A DNA stretch of 64,000 bases from G963677485 sp942492855 (GTDB lineage Bacteria; Armatimonadota; HRBIN16), in the NCBI GenBank assembly GCA_942492855.1, contig OW818647.1, positions 1,178,001 through 1,242,000 of the forward strand. Reading direction: 5' to 3'. Positions 42,581 to 50,408 of the stretch are shown here, piece by piece. Every line of letters begins with the position of its first letter. The stretch's first letter is position 1. The notes beneath the pieces were generated by a model. The model was not told the origin of the DNA and did not search any database. It saw nothing but the letters and a program-made list of their open reading frames with translations. Position numbers and translations under genes: made by a program.

Positions 42581-44317
42581 CTACTGCTGGTAGATATACC
42601 GCGCACGGCCGGTGGGGGCGGTGTCGCCGCTGGTCCAGGCGGTCAGGATATCGCCGTCCTTCAGGCAGTTATCGGCCCACTTGAACTGCAGATTAACCGG
42701 CTTTCCGAACAATCCCAGTATCTTGCGCGGGATGGATACCATTAACTGGTTGCCCTGCAGCTTGTAGTCTACATCGGCTAGCTTGTTCCACTTCCATCCG
42801 CCTAGGCAGACCTCCAAAACCGCCTTGCTGCCGGGTGATACGCGGTTCACCGCATACTGGAACCCCTCCCAGGCGGGCCCACTGCCGGTGCTGATGAAGA
42901 GCTGCATCCAACGCGGGCCGGTGCGCGGCGTGATGTCGCTGGTGGTCTGCACATAGAACACCAGGTTCTTGGCATCACGGGCGACTTTGGCTACACGGAT
43001 GTCGTTGCGACCGCTCTTGTCTGTGTAGTGTAGCTCTGTGCCGATGCCATCATGGTCACGCGGCAGCGTTTCGTTGATGGTGTCCAGATAGGTGGGCAGG
43101 ACCTTCTGCCAGGCCGACCAGGGTGTGTTCCTGCCGATGCTGACCTCGCGGCCGGCTTTCGGCACGGCTCGGGCACCTTTAAAGCGGCGGATGTAGTTCA
43201 CCATCTGGTAGTAGTAGCTGTCGGTGTGACCGCCCACCATCGGCTCGATATCGCTCGAGTACTCATGGTTGAATGCATCTACAAAGATCACCGGCTTCTG
43301 AAACCCAAGGAATTCAGGCAATCTTAGGGCCATCCACTCGTTCCATCCCGTGACGAATATGAAGTCAGGGTCCTCTTTGATGGCGTGCTCAAACTGCTCC
43401 GCCAGGTTGAATCCCATATTCACCGCGCCGGGACGCGTATCGCGAGCGCCGTTGTGCCATGTGCGGCCGTACACGCGGTCGCCATCGCGCATGGAGCCCA
43501 CTTTCCCGTCCGTTCCATTCTGTGAGGCACCCACCGACATCATCTCTCGTTCGCCCTGGCTGTTTTTGAACATGTGCTGGGGGTATATCTCCAGCCAGCT
43601 CCACTGGTCTGGGCCGGATGGGCCGTCGAAGTAGCTGGGCATCGGCTTGCGGAAGGTGAAGAACTCCTTCTGGCTGCTCGTGACAAACGCGGGGTCCGCC
43701 ATGATCAACGGCTTTCCCTTCCACAGATACCATAAATCCCTGTAAAGGCCGGGCTGATATAGCTGCTCCCATAACTGGTTCAAAGAGGGGGTTGGGTCGC
43801 CGAAGGGGCACAGGAAGGCGATCTGCGGGGTAGCCAGCCCCTCTTTCCGCATCTGTGTCCATGTCTCCGCCAGGGCTTTCCAGCTCTCAGGATAGGTCAA
43901 GTTGTTGGTGACGTCAAAGATGACCACATCCACACCGGCATCGCTGAGCATCGTCGCATGACGGCGTAACACCCATGTGTCGGTGTTCAGATAGTAACCG
44001 TATATCGACTCCCCCCACTGATGGAAGCTGGATTGCGGGCCCCAGACCGGGATGTCAGCGTTCATCATCGCATTGGGGTCTTTCGCCAAAGCCTTGGAAA
44101 TGTCATAAGGTCCATACTTCAAGTCAAGCCACAGGAAGTAGAAGATACCCACCGCTTTACCTGCCCGTGGTGCCGGTACCTTCGGGGCAGTGAGCAGCGA
44201 CCTACCCAGTGCATCGGTGGCGGCCCAGGTGTCGGGCATGGTATCAATAGGTTGTGCCATGAGTGGACCTCCGATTAACGCAAGTGCCATCAGCGAAATC
44301 ACATAAGCGGGTGTCAT
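42581..44317 (-). CDS. Secreted GH99/GH71-like barrel protein with C-terminal CBM9-like domain (paralogue 1)
   Basis: A 578-residue predicted secreted glycan-active protein. The signal peptide ends near PLMAQP. The N-terminal barrel contains FYFLWLDLKYGPYD, DAGVDVVIFDVTN and FVTGWNEWMALR, the last resembling the acidic site of GH99/WbsX-type enzymes. After about residue 400 a CBM9-like sandwich follows (HYTDKSGRNDIRVAKVARD to VNLQFKWADN). GGAGG six bases ahead fixes the ATG at 44317, not the TTG at 44332. The protein at 60909-62876 has the same design, down to the start TWxxTDAxGR and the end GDTAPxxRxxY. Neither substrate nor CAZy family is certain. Confidence 0.75.
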   Translation of the reverse strand: MTPAYVISLMALALIGGPLMAQPIDTMPDTWAATDALGRSLLTAPKVPAPRAGKAVGIFYFLWLDLKYGPYDISKALAKDPNAMMNADIPVWGPQSSFHQWGESIYGYYLNTDTWVLRRHATMLSDAGVDVVIFDVTNNLTYPESWKALAETWTQMRKEGLATPQIAFLCPFGDPTPSLNQLWEQLYQPGLYRDLWYLWKGKPLIMADPAFVTSSQKEFFTFRKPMPSYFDGPSGPDQWSWLEIYPQHMFKNSQGEREMMSVGASQNGTDGKVGSMRDGDRVYGRTWHNGARDTRPGAVNMGFNLAEQFEHAIKEDPDFIFVTGWNEWMALRLPEFLGFQKPVIFVDAFNHEYSSDIEPMVGGHTDSYYYQMVNYIRRFKGARAVPKAGREVSIGRNTPWSAWQKVLPTYLDTINETLPRDHDGIGTELHYTDKSGRNDIRVAKVARDAKNLVFYVQTTSDITPRTGPRWMQLFISTGSGPAWEGFQYAVNRVSPGSKAVLEVCLGGWKWNKLADVDYKLQGNQLMVSIPRKILGLFGKPVNLQFKWADNCLKDGDILTAWTSGDTAPTGRARYIYQQ

Positions 44318-44357
44318 GATTACCCTCCGCAACCGGCCTTGGCCGCCATCTTTTTAT

Positions 44358-44600
44358 CAGTCTATTACCCACAAATATCTACGGAGCCAGCAGTCACCGA
44401 TTCCGCGACATGAATGTCTCGGCTATTGACCTGAAAAGCCTGCTGAAGCAGTCTGGGTGCCGCATCCAGCCACAAGGCGAAGTGGTGCAGCCTGCTTCAG
44501 CAGGCCGGTCAATAGCCATGTGCTTTAGCGCGTGGTAGGGCAGGCATTTATTGTTCTACAACGATATAACCCCGCGTTCGGACTTGTGGGTGATAGACTG
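44358..44600. repeat. Nested palindromic element (family A copy 4 within outer arms)
   Basis: Outer arms 44358-44374 and 44584-44600 (cagtctattacccacaa, one mismatch in the partner) match those at 5254/5511. Within lies the family A left arm 44403-44429 and, on the right, the alternative arm 44507-44544 that matches the left arm of copy 3 in inverse orientation. Core: agcctgctgaagcag and cagcctgcttcagcaggc. This copy and copy 3 therefore look like arm-swapped relatives. Confidence 0.85.
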
Positions 44601-44706
44601 ATCTTTTAATAAAGTCTACCCTATTAGCTATGGGACACATGCAAAGACGAAATCTACTGTATTCACATAATCTGTAGTAATTCGGGCGGAAATATAGGTA
44701 ATAGTA

Positions 44707-44735
44707 GTGACAAACCTAAAATAAACGGGTATAAC
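44707..44735 (+). promoter_or_regulatory. Candidate sigma-70-type promoter of cysK
   Basis: GTGACA (44707-44712), 17 bases, TATAAC (44730-44735), 68 bases before the cysK start. The spacing is ideal, and each hexamer has one mismatch to the consensus. Confidence 0.5.
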
Positions 44736-44802
44736 AAATATAGTGCTCCAATCGGAAAGCACGGATTTTGAACCACAACGCCAACAGAACGAGGAAAAGC
44801 TC

Positions 44803-45747
44803 ATGTCAAACTGGTACGAAGACAACTCACTGAGCATCGGTAACACTCCGCTGGTGCGAATCAACAGGATTACACAGGGCGCAGATGGACTGGTGCTCGC
44901 TAAGATAGAAGGTCGGAACCCGGCGTACAGCGTGAAGTGTCGTATCGGCGCAAACATGGTGTGGGATGCCGAACAGCGCGGACTTCTGGGTGATGGCAAA
45001 GAGATCATCGAGCCCACCAGCGGGAACACCGGCATCGCCCTCTGCTTTGTGGCGGCCAGCCGCGGCTACCCTATCACCATCGTGATGCCGGAGACGATGT
45101 CTATTGAACGGCGGAAATTGATGCAGTATCTCGGGGCGACATTAGTTCTCACCGAGGGCCCTAAGGGTATGAAAGGCGCCATCGCCAAGGCGGAAGAGAT
45201 TGTGGCCAGTGACCCAAGCCACTACTTCATGCCGCAGCAGTTCGAGAACCCAGCAAACCCGGAAATCCACTTCAAGACCACCGGACCGGAAATCTGGGAG
45301 CAGACCGGAGGCGAAGTGGATGTTTTGGTCTCAGGTGTGGGAACAGGCGGCACCATCAGCGGAGCAGCACGTTATCTGAAGACGAAAAACCCCTACCTCA
45401 TTGCCGTTGCAGTTGAGCCCGAGGAAAGCCCTGTCATCACGCAGACTCTGGCAGGTGCTCCCCTCCAGCCAGGACCACACAAGATACAGGGAATTGGAGC
45501 TGGGTTCATTCCCAAGACTCTTGACCTGAGCGTGGTGGACCGCGTGGAGCTGGTCAATAGTGCCGAGGCCATCAGCTACAGTCAACGGCTGGCGAAAGAG
45601 GAAGGCATCTTGACAGGCATCTCCTGCGGTGCCGCGATGGCAGCAGCCGATCGGCTGGCCCGATTGCCCGAATTCGCAGGGAAGAAGATCGTGGTCATCC
45701 TGCCCGATGCCGCTGAGCGTTACCTCAGCACCGCGTTGTTTGACTAG
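44803..45747 (+). CDS. cysK: Cysteine synthase A (O-acetylserine sulfhydrylase)
   Basis: PLP enzyme forming cysteine from O-acetylserine and sulfide. The 314 residues have the PLP lysine K45 in NPAYSVKCR, the substrate loop EPTSGNTGIAL, and the phosphate-binding GTGGTISG. MPQQFENPANPEIH supports cysteine synthase rather than cystathionine beta-synthase. GAGGA upstream sets the ATG at 44803. It is monocistronic, with its own promoter and terminator; no cysE nearby. Confidence 0.97.
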   Translation: MSNWYEDNSLSIGNTPLVRINRITQGADGLVLAKIEGRNPAYSVKCRIGANMVWDAEQRGLLGDGKEIIEPTSGNTGIALCFVAASRGYPITIVMPETMSIERRKLMQYLGATLVLTEGPKGMKGAIAKAEEIVASDPSHYFMPQQFENPANPEIHFKTTGPEIWEQTGGEVDVLVSGVGTGGTISGAARYLKTKNPYLIAVAVEPEESPVITQTLAGAPLQPGPHKIQGIGAGFIPKTLDLSVVDRVELVNSAEAISYSQRLAKEEGILTGISCGAAMAAADRLARLPEFAGKKIVVILPDAAERYLSTALFD

Positions 45748-45776
45748 ATAAGCCAGGGCAGCGTGGATACCATATG

Positions 45777-45806
45777 GGCGGATCGGTCGTATTAGACCGA
45801 TCCGCC
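45777..45806 (+). terminator. Rho-independent terminator of cysK
   Basis: Perfect 12-base stem ggcggatcggtc / gaccgatccgcc, six-base loop, followed by tgagttttct, 29 bases after the stop. Confidence 0.9.
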
Positions 45807-46269
45807 TGAGTTTTCTGGAGTGGGATATCGCTTGGCTAACCGCTATGTGGGCTGACCGGCGGCGAGTCGACGGGTTCCATCGCCCCAGGGGGCTCCATCA
45901 CCCGTCGCTGATCAGATGGCTGCCCGCGTCGCTTCGCTCCAGCGGGCGCTTCAGGGAGGCTGCGCCCGCTTGCGGGCTGCAAAAACCTAGACGCGCGGTG
46001 AGGGAACCCCGTTCAGGGACGCCAGTCTCTTGGGGTGACTAAACCCGCGGCAGCGTGGCTGATCACCAACAATCCACACCACTGGCACTTGGAGACAGGA
46101 TCCATGGCCATGATGGTAATCCTCTATGTTATCTGAAATTGAACTATTTATGCCCTAAGACCGTGCAATCGGCCTATTCCTGTTATTCACAGACCAATCC
46201 ACACAATTACCTGCTGGTATATTTTCAAGAATTGCCGCATCATATAACAAATCAAACATGGAGGCCCGA
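45807..46269. repeat. Repeat-phrase spacer, no gene
   Basis: Contains gtcgacgggttccatcgccc (45866-45885, again at 49814-49833) and gatcagatggctgcccgcgt (45910-45929, again at 49971-49990) in the same order in both places. The stretch from about 46034 matches one at about 12031. Near 46100-46260 it becomes AT-richer and presumably carries the promoter for the nucleoside hydrolase. Confidence 0.75.
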
Positions 46270-47148
46270 ATGAATTCCGACAAAATTCCCGTCATTCTAG
46301 ATACCGATATCGGTACCGACATCGACGACGCGCTCTGTCTATCCTATCTCCTCAAGCAACCCAAGTGCGACCTGCTGGGTATCACCACGGAGTGTGGTGA
46401 CACCATCGCCCGGGCGAAGCTGGCCAGCAGTATCTGCCGACGAGTCGGCCGAGACGATATGCCCATCTTCCCAGGCGCGCCGATGCCCTTCATCGGTCCG
46501 CAGTTACAGTCGATAGTGCCTCAAGCAACCGCATTGGAAAAGTGGAGTCACAGGTTGGAGTATGCGGAAAACAGTGCGATCCCATATCTGCGGGACACCA
46601 TCCGAAGCCGCCCAGGTGAGATCACGCTGCTCACCATCGGACCGCTGACCAACATTGGGGTGCTGTTTGCGCTCTACCCAGATATCCCTGGTTTGTTGAA
46701 AAGACTGGTGTTGATGTGCGGCAGCTTTTTCGATGGCCAAACCCCGCGCCGGCGGGAGTGCAACGCGATAGTAGACCATATCGCCACCGATGTGGTCTAC
46801 CGTGCGGATGTGAAAGAGAGCATCTCCATCGGGCTGGATATGACCATGCAGTGCATGATCACCGGTGATGAAGCGCGTCAAAGTATCCAGGGCGGCATCC
46901 TGGCACCTGTGGCCGATATGGCCTCAGTGTGGCTGCAAAATGCCAACCATGTGGTTTTCCATGACCCGCTTACCGCTGCGCTGCTGTTTGAGCCCTCGCT
47001 TTGTGAGCTGGTCAGTGGCGATGTCACCATCGATCCGATTGATGGTGTGACCTACTTCGACGAAAATGCCGAGGGACGACATCAGGTGGCGAAATCTGTC
47101 AATGCACGCCGCTTTATGGATCACTACTTCGAGATCACGAAGAGTTAG
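46270..47148 (+). CDS. Inosine-uridine preferring nucleoside hydrolase family protein
   Basis: Hydrolyses the N-glycosidic bond of ribonucleosides using a calcium-bound aspartate cluster. Its 292 residues open with the hallmark DTDIGTDIDDALCLSYL. The middle motif LLTIGPLTNIG and the late HDPLTAALLFEP fit the family. GGAGG five bases ahead selects the ATG at 46270; the upstream ATG at 46258 overlaps that ribosome site. It could also act on other N-ribosides. It stands alone and ends at a strong convergent terminator. Confidence 0.92.
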   Translation: MNSDKIPVILDTDIGTDIDDALCLSYLLKQPKCDLLGITTECGDTIARAKLASSICRRVGRDDMPIFPGAPMPFIGPQLQSIVPQATALEKWSHRLEYAENSAIPYLRDTIRSRPGEITLLTIGPLTNIGVLFALYPDIPGLLKRLVLMCGSFFDGQTPRRRECNAIVDHIATDVVYRADVKESISIGLDMTMQCMITGDEARQSIQGGILAPVADMASVWLQNANHVVFHDPLTAALLFEPSLCELVSGDVTIDPIDGVTYFDENAEGRHQVAKSVNARRFMDHYFEITKS

Positions 47149-47160
47149 CGATCCATTTAT

Positions 47161-47193
47161 CTGGTCAGGGCGTCCGTCGGACGCCCTGACCAG
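47161..47193. terminator. Bidirectional terminator hairpin
   Basis: Perfect 15-base stem ctggtcagggcgtcc / ggacgccctgaccag with a three-base loop, between the convergent nucleoside hydrolase and esterase genes. Confidence 0.8.
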
Positions 47194-47207
47194 TCGAAAG
47201 GTGGCCT

Positions 47208-48443
47208 CTACTTCTCGGCTTTGAACTCGTCGGGTTTCACCGGCACAGGCCCAAAGCAGGGCACAGGCATGTCGCGGCTATCCACCAGGTTGATGTGGTT
47301 ATACACGCCTTGCCCGTAGTAAAGCATCTCGGGCTTTTGGATCGGGTTGGTCAGTTTCAACACCACCGATCGTCCGTCGGCTGCCACAGTGGCGTCGATG
47401 ATCATCGCACTGGGAACCTGCCCGCTGGGATCAAGCAGGCTGAACCCGGTGCAGACACCTTCGGCTTTCAACTGGCCCACCACATTCCGGAAACTCACGC
47501 GTATGCAGGGCATATTATCGATGAATACAGGCTTCACCTGGTATAGGTCTATGCCCACACCGGTGTTCGGCTTCTTGTAGACATGGTTCAAGGCCAACTC
47601 CGCCAGGCGATTACCTAGACGCTGCTGTCCGGCCCAGTCCAGATGGATCACATCATCCATATTACAGTCACTAGCAGCTACCATATAGACATTGGGCAAG
47701 GCAGTCATCATCTGTCGCTGCAGTTCCCTCACCTGGTCCCAGAGGACGATGGCGGAGGGATTGGTCTGGTAGGTAAAGACCCGTCCTATCTGAACCATGA
47801 ACACCGGCAGGTTGGGGTTACCAAAATCCTGACGGACGCGGTTTACGAAGGATTTGAACTTCTCCAGGTAGAGATCCGCCTCCTTCTGACCGAAGGCGTC
47901 GCTCTCGCCTTGATACCACACAATTCCCTTGATGTTACCCATGCCCACCATTTTGCTTCTGGTGACCATGGCGCCATACAAGCTGCCATCACCCTCCGTC
48001 GCCATACGGGCAGGGTCCCAGTCGTCCATAGTGGTTCCGCCGTAGCTGCACGGGATGAGACCGATCGGCTTATTAAGCACTTGGGCCAGCTTCAAGCCGA
48101 AGAAATAGCCAGGACCTACTCCACCGATTGGCTTCTTGCGGCTTTCCGCACCCATCTGGGCGTATCTGGCTTCGTCCACGCCGGGATTTTTCTTGATAGA
48201 GATCAGTTTATAGGCCGGTAATCCGCCTTCCCACACGCGGTGATCAGGAGGCACACAAGGCGTCCAGGTGTTGTCTATGTTGAACATTTTTAGGCGGGCG
48301 TCAGGTTTGGGGTGCTGCGTCACCCGGCCTGATCCCTGCATGTTGCTCTGACCACCAAGTATGTAAATGTCGGCTTTTGGTGCTCCGGGGAAGGGGTGAC
48401 TAGCGATGGCTGCTGCGGCGACAGCCGCTGCCAGAATGAACAT
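47208..48443 (-). CDS. Secreted sialate O-acetylesterase-type (SASA) carbohydrate esterase
   Basis: SGNH-fold esterase of the SASA/DUF303 family that removes acetyl groups from sugars. In 411 residues the signal peptide is the short Ala-rich start (MFILAAAVAAAAIASHPF). The nucleophile motif is YILGGQSNMQG. The block VWYQGESDA carries the second SGNH motif, and HLDWAGQQRLG holds the catalytic His. A C-terminal sandwich domain follows. AGGAG ten bases upstream supports the ATG at 48443 over the TTG at 48470. It pairs in function with the SGNH esterase at 32378: both point to acetylated glycans. Despite the family name, sialic acid is not implied. Confidence 0.88.
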   Translation of the reverse strand: MFILAAAVAAAAIASHPFPGAPKADIYILGGQSNMQGSGRVTQHPKPDARLKMFNIDNTWTPCVPPDHRVWEGGLPAYKLISIKKNPGVDEARYAQMGAESRKKPIGGVGPGYFFGLKLAQVLNKPIGLIPCSYGGTTMDDWDPARMATEGDGSLYGAMVTRSKMVGMGNIKGIVWYQGESDAFGQKEADLYLEKFKSFVNRVRQDFGNPNLPVFMVQIGRVFTYQTNPSAIVLWDQVRELQRQMMTALPNVYMVAASDCNMDDVIHLDWAGQQRLGNRLAELALNHVYKKPNTGVGIDLYQVKPVFIDNMPCIRVSFRNVVGQLKAEGVCTGFSLLDPSGQVPSAMIIDATVAADGRSVVLKLTNPIQKPEMLYYGQGVYNHINLVDSRDMPVPCFGPVPVKPDEFKAEK

Positions 48444-48596
48444 TGTGTGATGTCTCCTTGCTGATTTCAAAAATTCGCATCTGTGAGTAGTATAGCATCA
48501 CCGGTCAGGCATGGGGAAACTACTGCAGGTTTATGTGGTAGAGCGCGCAGAAAAAAGTGATGTGGGGAGGTGAGGTTGGCCTGGTCGGACACAAAT

Positions 48597-48627
48597 AAGG
48601 GGCAGACGGTTGTTCCGTCTGCCCCTT
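48597..48627 (-). terminator. Terminator hairpin after the minisatellite gene
   Basis: Perfect 13-base stem aaggggcagacgg / ccgtctgcccctt with a five-base loop. On the minus strand it is followed by atttgtg. It lies just after the stop of the gene at 48635. Confidence 0.75.
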
Positions 48628-48634
48628 TGTAACG

Positions 48635-49537
48635 CTACCTGTCTTCAGGCTCTGGGAGCTCACTGGTGCTGAGCACCTTTCCGCTATTGACATCTACTGC
48701 GATGGTATGGGGGCCAGCCACGATGGTGGCGGTATCACCATGAACCTCAATCGTTGCTGGTGGAGGTGCCATATGGCCTCCTGGACCACCAGGGCCACGT
48801 CGGCCATTCATCTGTTCGCCTTCAGGACCGCCTGGGCCGCGACGTCCATTCATCTGTTCGTCTTCAGGTCCACCCGGGCCACGTCGGCCATTCATCTGTT
48901 CGCCTTCAGGTCCACCCGGGCCACGTCGGCCATTCATCTGTTCGCCTTCAGGTCCACCTGGGCCGCGACGGCCATTCATCTGCTGGCCTTCAGGTCCGCC
49001 GGGGCCGCGACGGCCATTCATCTGCTGGCCTTCAGGTCCACCCGGGCCGCGACGACCCTGCTGACCCATACCTGGCTGATCCATATTCATGCCACGCCTG
49101 GGCAACTGGAAACTCGCCTTAGCGATGAGTTTCATGGATTTAGCATCGACACTGTAGAACTGGTCGCCAATGACTACCAGCACTTTGCCATTACTGTAAC
49201 TCATGCTCGCGGGTGCTCGGTGGCGTGGAGCTCTGTCCATGCCGTCTTCTGGCTTCCCTGCATAGTCAGACAGCAGCAGAGATTTGATTTGTTTCATACT
49301 ATCTGGGTCGAGTTTCAGCAAGCTTCCGTCCTGGATTGAGAACACTCCGTTAGCTCCAGCTTTGAGTATCACTGGTGCAGGAGCTTCCATTTGCCCGGGC
49401 ATCTGCTGACCACCGTGACCGCGACCGCCCTGCCGGCCACCACCGCCAGCTCCTTGTTGCGCGTAACCAGATACGGTGATGCCGACACAGAGAAGGGTGG
49501 TCATTCCCACCGTGGTTGCCAAGTTTGTGTTTTTCAT
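48635..49537 (-). CDS. Secreted protein with six 14-residue Gly/Pro/Arg repeats
   Basis: Function unknown. The 300-residue product has a signal peptide (about residues 1-27, ending YAQ), a Gly-rich stretch to 45, and a small beta-type domain at about 52-145 (ILKAGANGVFSIQDGSLLKL, YSNGKVLVVIGDQFYSVDAK). Then come six tandem copies of RRGPGGPEGQQMNG-type repeats at residues 162-245 plus a partial seventh. It closes with a short beta segment ending VDVNSGKVLSTSELPEP. The repeat is encoded by a 42-base in-frame minisatellite with E/Q and G/D variants. GGAGAG precedes the ATG. The start and end segments look like halves of one YVTN/outer-membrane beta unit, with the repeat inserted between them. 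Confidence 0.8.
   Translation of the reverse strand: MKNTNLATTVGMTTLLCVGITVSGYAQQGAGGGGRQGGRGHGGQQMPGQMEAPAPVILKAGANGVFSIQDGSLLKLDPDSMKQIKSLLLSDYAGKPEDGMDRAPRHRAPASMSYSNGKVLVVIGDQFYSVDAKSMKLIAKASFQLPRRGMNMDQPGMGQQGRRGPGGPEGQQMNGRRGPGGPEGQQMNGRRGPGGPEGEQMNGRRGPGGPEGEQMNGRRGPGGPEDEQMNGRRGPGGPEGEQMNGRRGPGGPGGHMAPPPATIEVHGDTATIVAGPHTIAVDVNSGKVLSTSELPEPEDR
48803..49054. repeat. 42-bp tandem minisatellite (six copies, in frame)
   Basis: Six head-to-tail 42-base units, multiples of three, encoding the 14-residue repeats of the surrounding gene, with a partial unit to about 48779. Units 3, 4 and 6 encode EGEQ, units 1 and 2 EGQQ and unit 5 EDEQ. Not a CRISPR: units are contiguous with no spacers. 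Confidence 0.95.
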
Positions 49538-50408
49538 TTTGGTTCTCTCCTTTTGAGTAGGGAAATCATGGAAGCTACTCTTTTTGTTTGCTTCTAATAT
49601 CTTAGACAGGGGGTTCTCAGTGCTGTTAGCCGAGTTTGATCGCAGCTTAATCGCAGTTCAATCCGCCTTTAATGGCATCTTGTTTGTGGGCAGATTTGTG
49701 CTCCCACGCGACCTTTTCACGGGGTTATGGGTGGAGGAATAACGGATTATCCGCGGTGAATAAACCCGGGGCAACGTAGGACGACCTGCTTCGATTTGGG
49801 CGTTCAGCCCCGCGTCGACGGGTTCCATCGCCCCAGGGCGAACGCCGTTCGCCCCTTGACCACCGACATGGGCACGGCGCGCCGTGCCCAAGGGCGGTTC
49901 GCGAACCGCCCCTACGAATTTTCCGGCAAACAATCAGTCCGATCCGTCCCATCCGTCGGATCGGTGGTTCGATCAGATGGCTGCCCGCGTCGGTTCGCCC
50001 CTACACCGCGCTGGCGGGGGTCCCTTGCACCGGCTTGCGGGCTGAAAATAGTAACGTGGCGGAATTCGGGATGACCCTTGTGGTCATCCGCAACGCACGG
50101 GTACGCCATCACAACGGATGACCACAAGGGTCATCCACGAATTCAGTATGAAACCGTCCGCTATCACCTGCCGCGATGTGGGTGGATCGGCCCCGTGTCG
50201 ACTGAATCGGCTATCCGCCAGACCGCGCCGGAGATTATCTGCACAGAGATTGCTATCGTACTGAGAAACCGGCGCGGTCATTACCTGATCTGAGGAATCT
50301 GCGACATCTGTGGATTATGCTTCCCCTCCGCCAGACAACCCAACATAGCGATTTGTGTTGAGTAGTGCTACAATGCTTGTAATAAAACCCGAATCAGGGG
50401 GAGACAAC
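49538..50408. repeat. 871-bp repeat spacer without genes
   Basis: The richest repeat spacer. It holds gtcgacgggttccatcgccc (49814), the palindrome gggcggttcgcgaaccgccc (49892-49911, also at 1989), tcagtccgatccgtcccatc (49934, also at 2062) and gatcagatggctgcccgcgt (49971, also at 45910). An inverted pair gatgacccttgtggtcatcc / ggatgaccacaagggtcatc at about 50069-50138 and a family B block (50215-50285) ending in a ctgtggattatgc arm follow. The GH36 leader is in the last 50 bases. Confidence 0.8.

Noticed and set aside
48803..49054. Regular 42-base repeats considered as a CRISPR array
   Set aside because: Units are contiguous without spacers, keep a reading frame and encode a Gly/Pro/Arg protein repeat.
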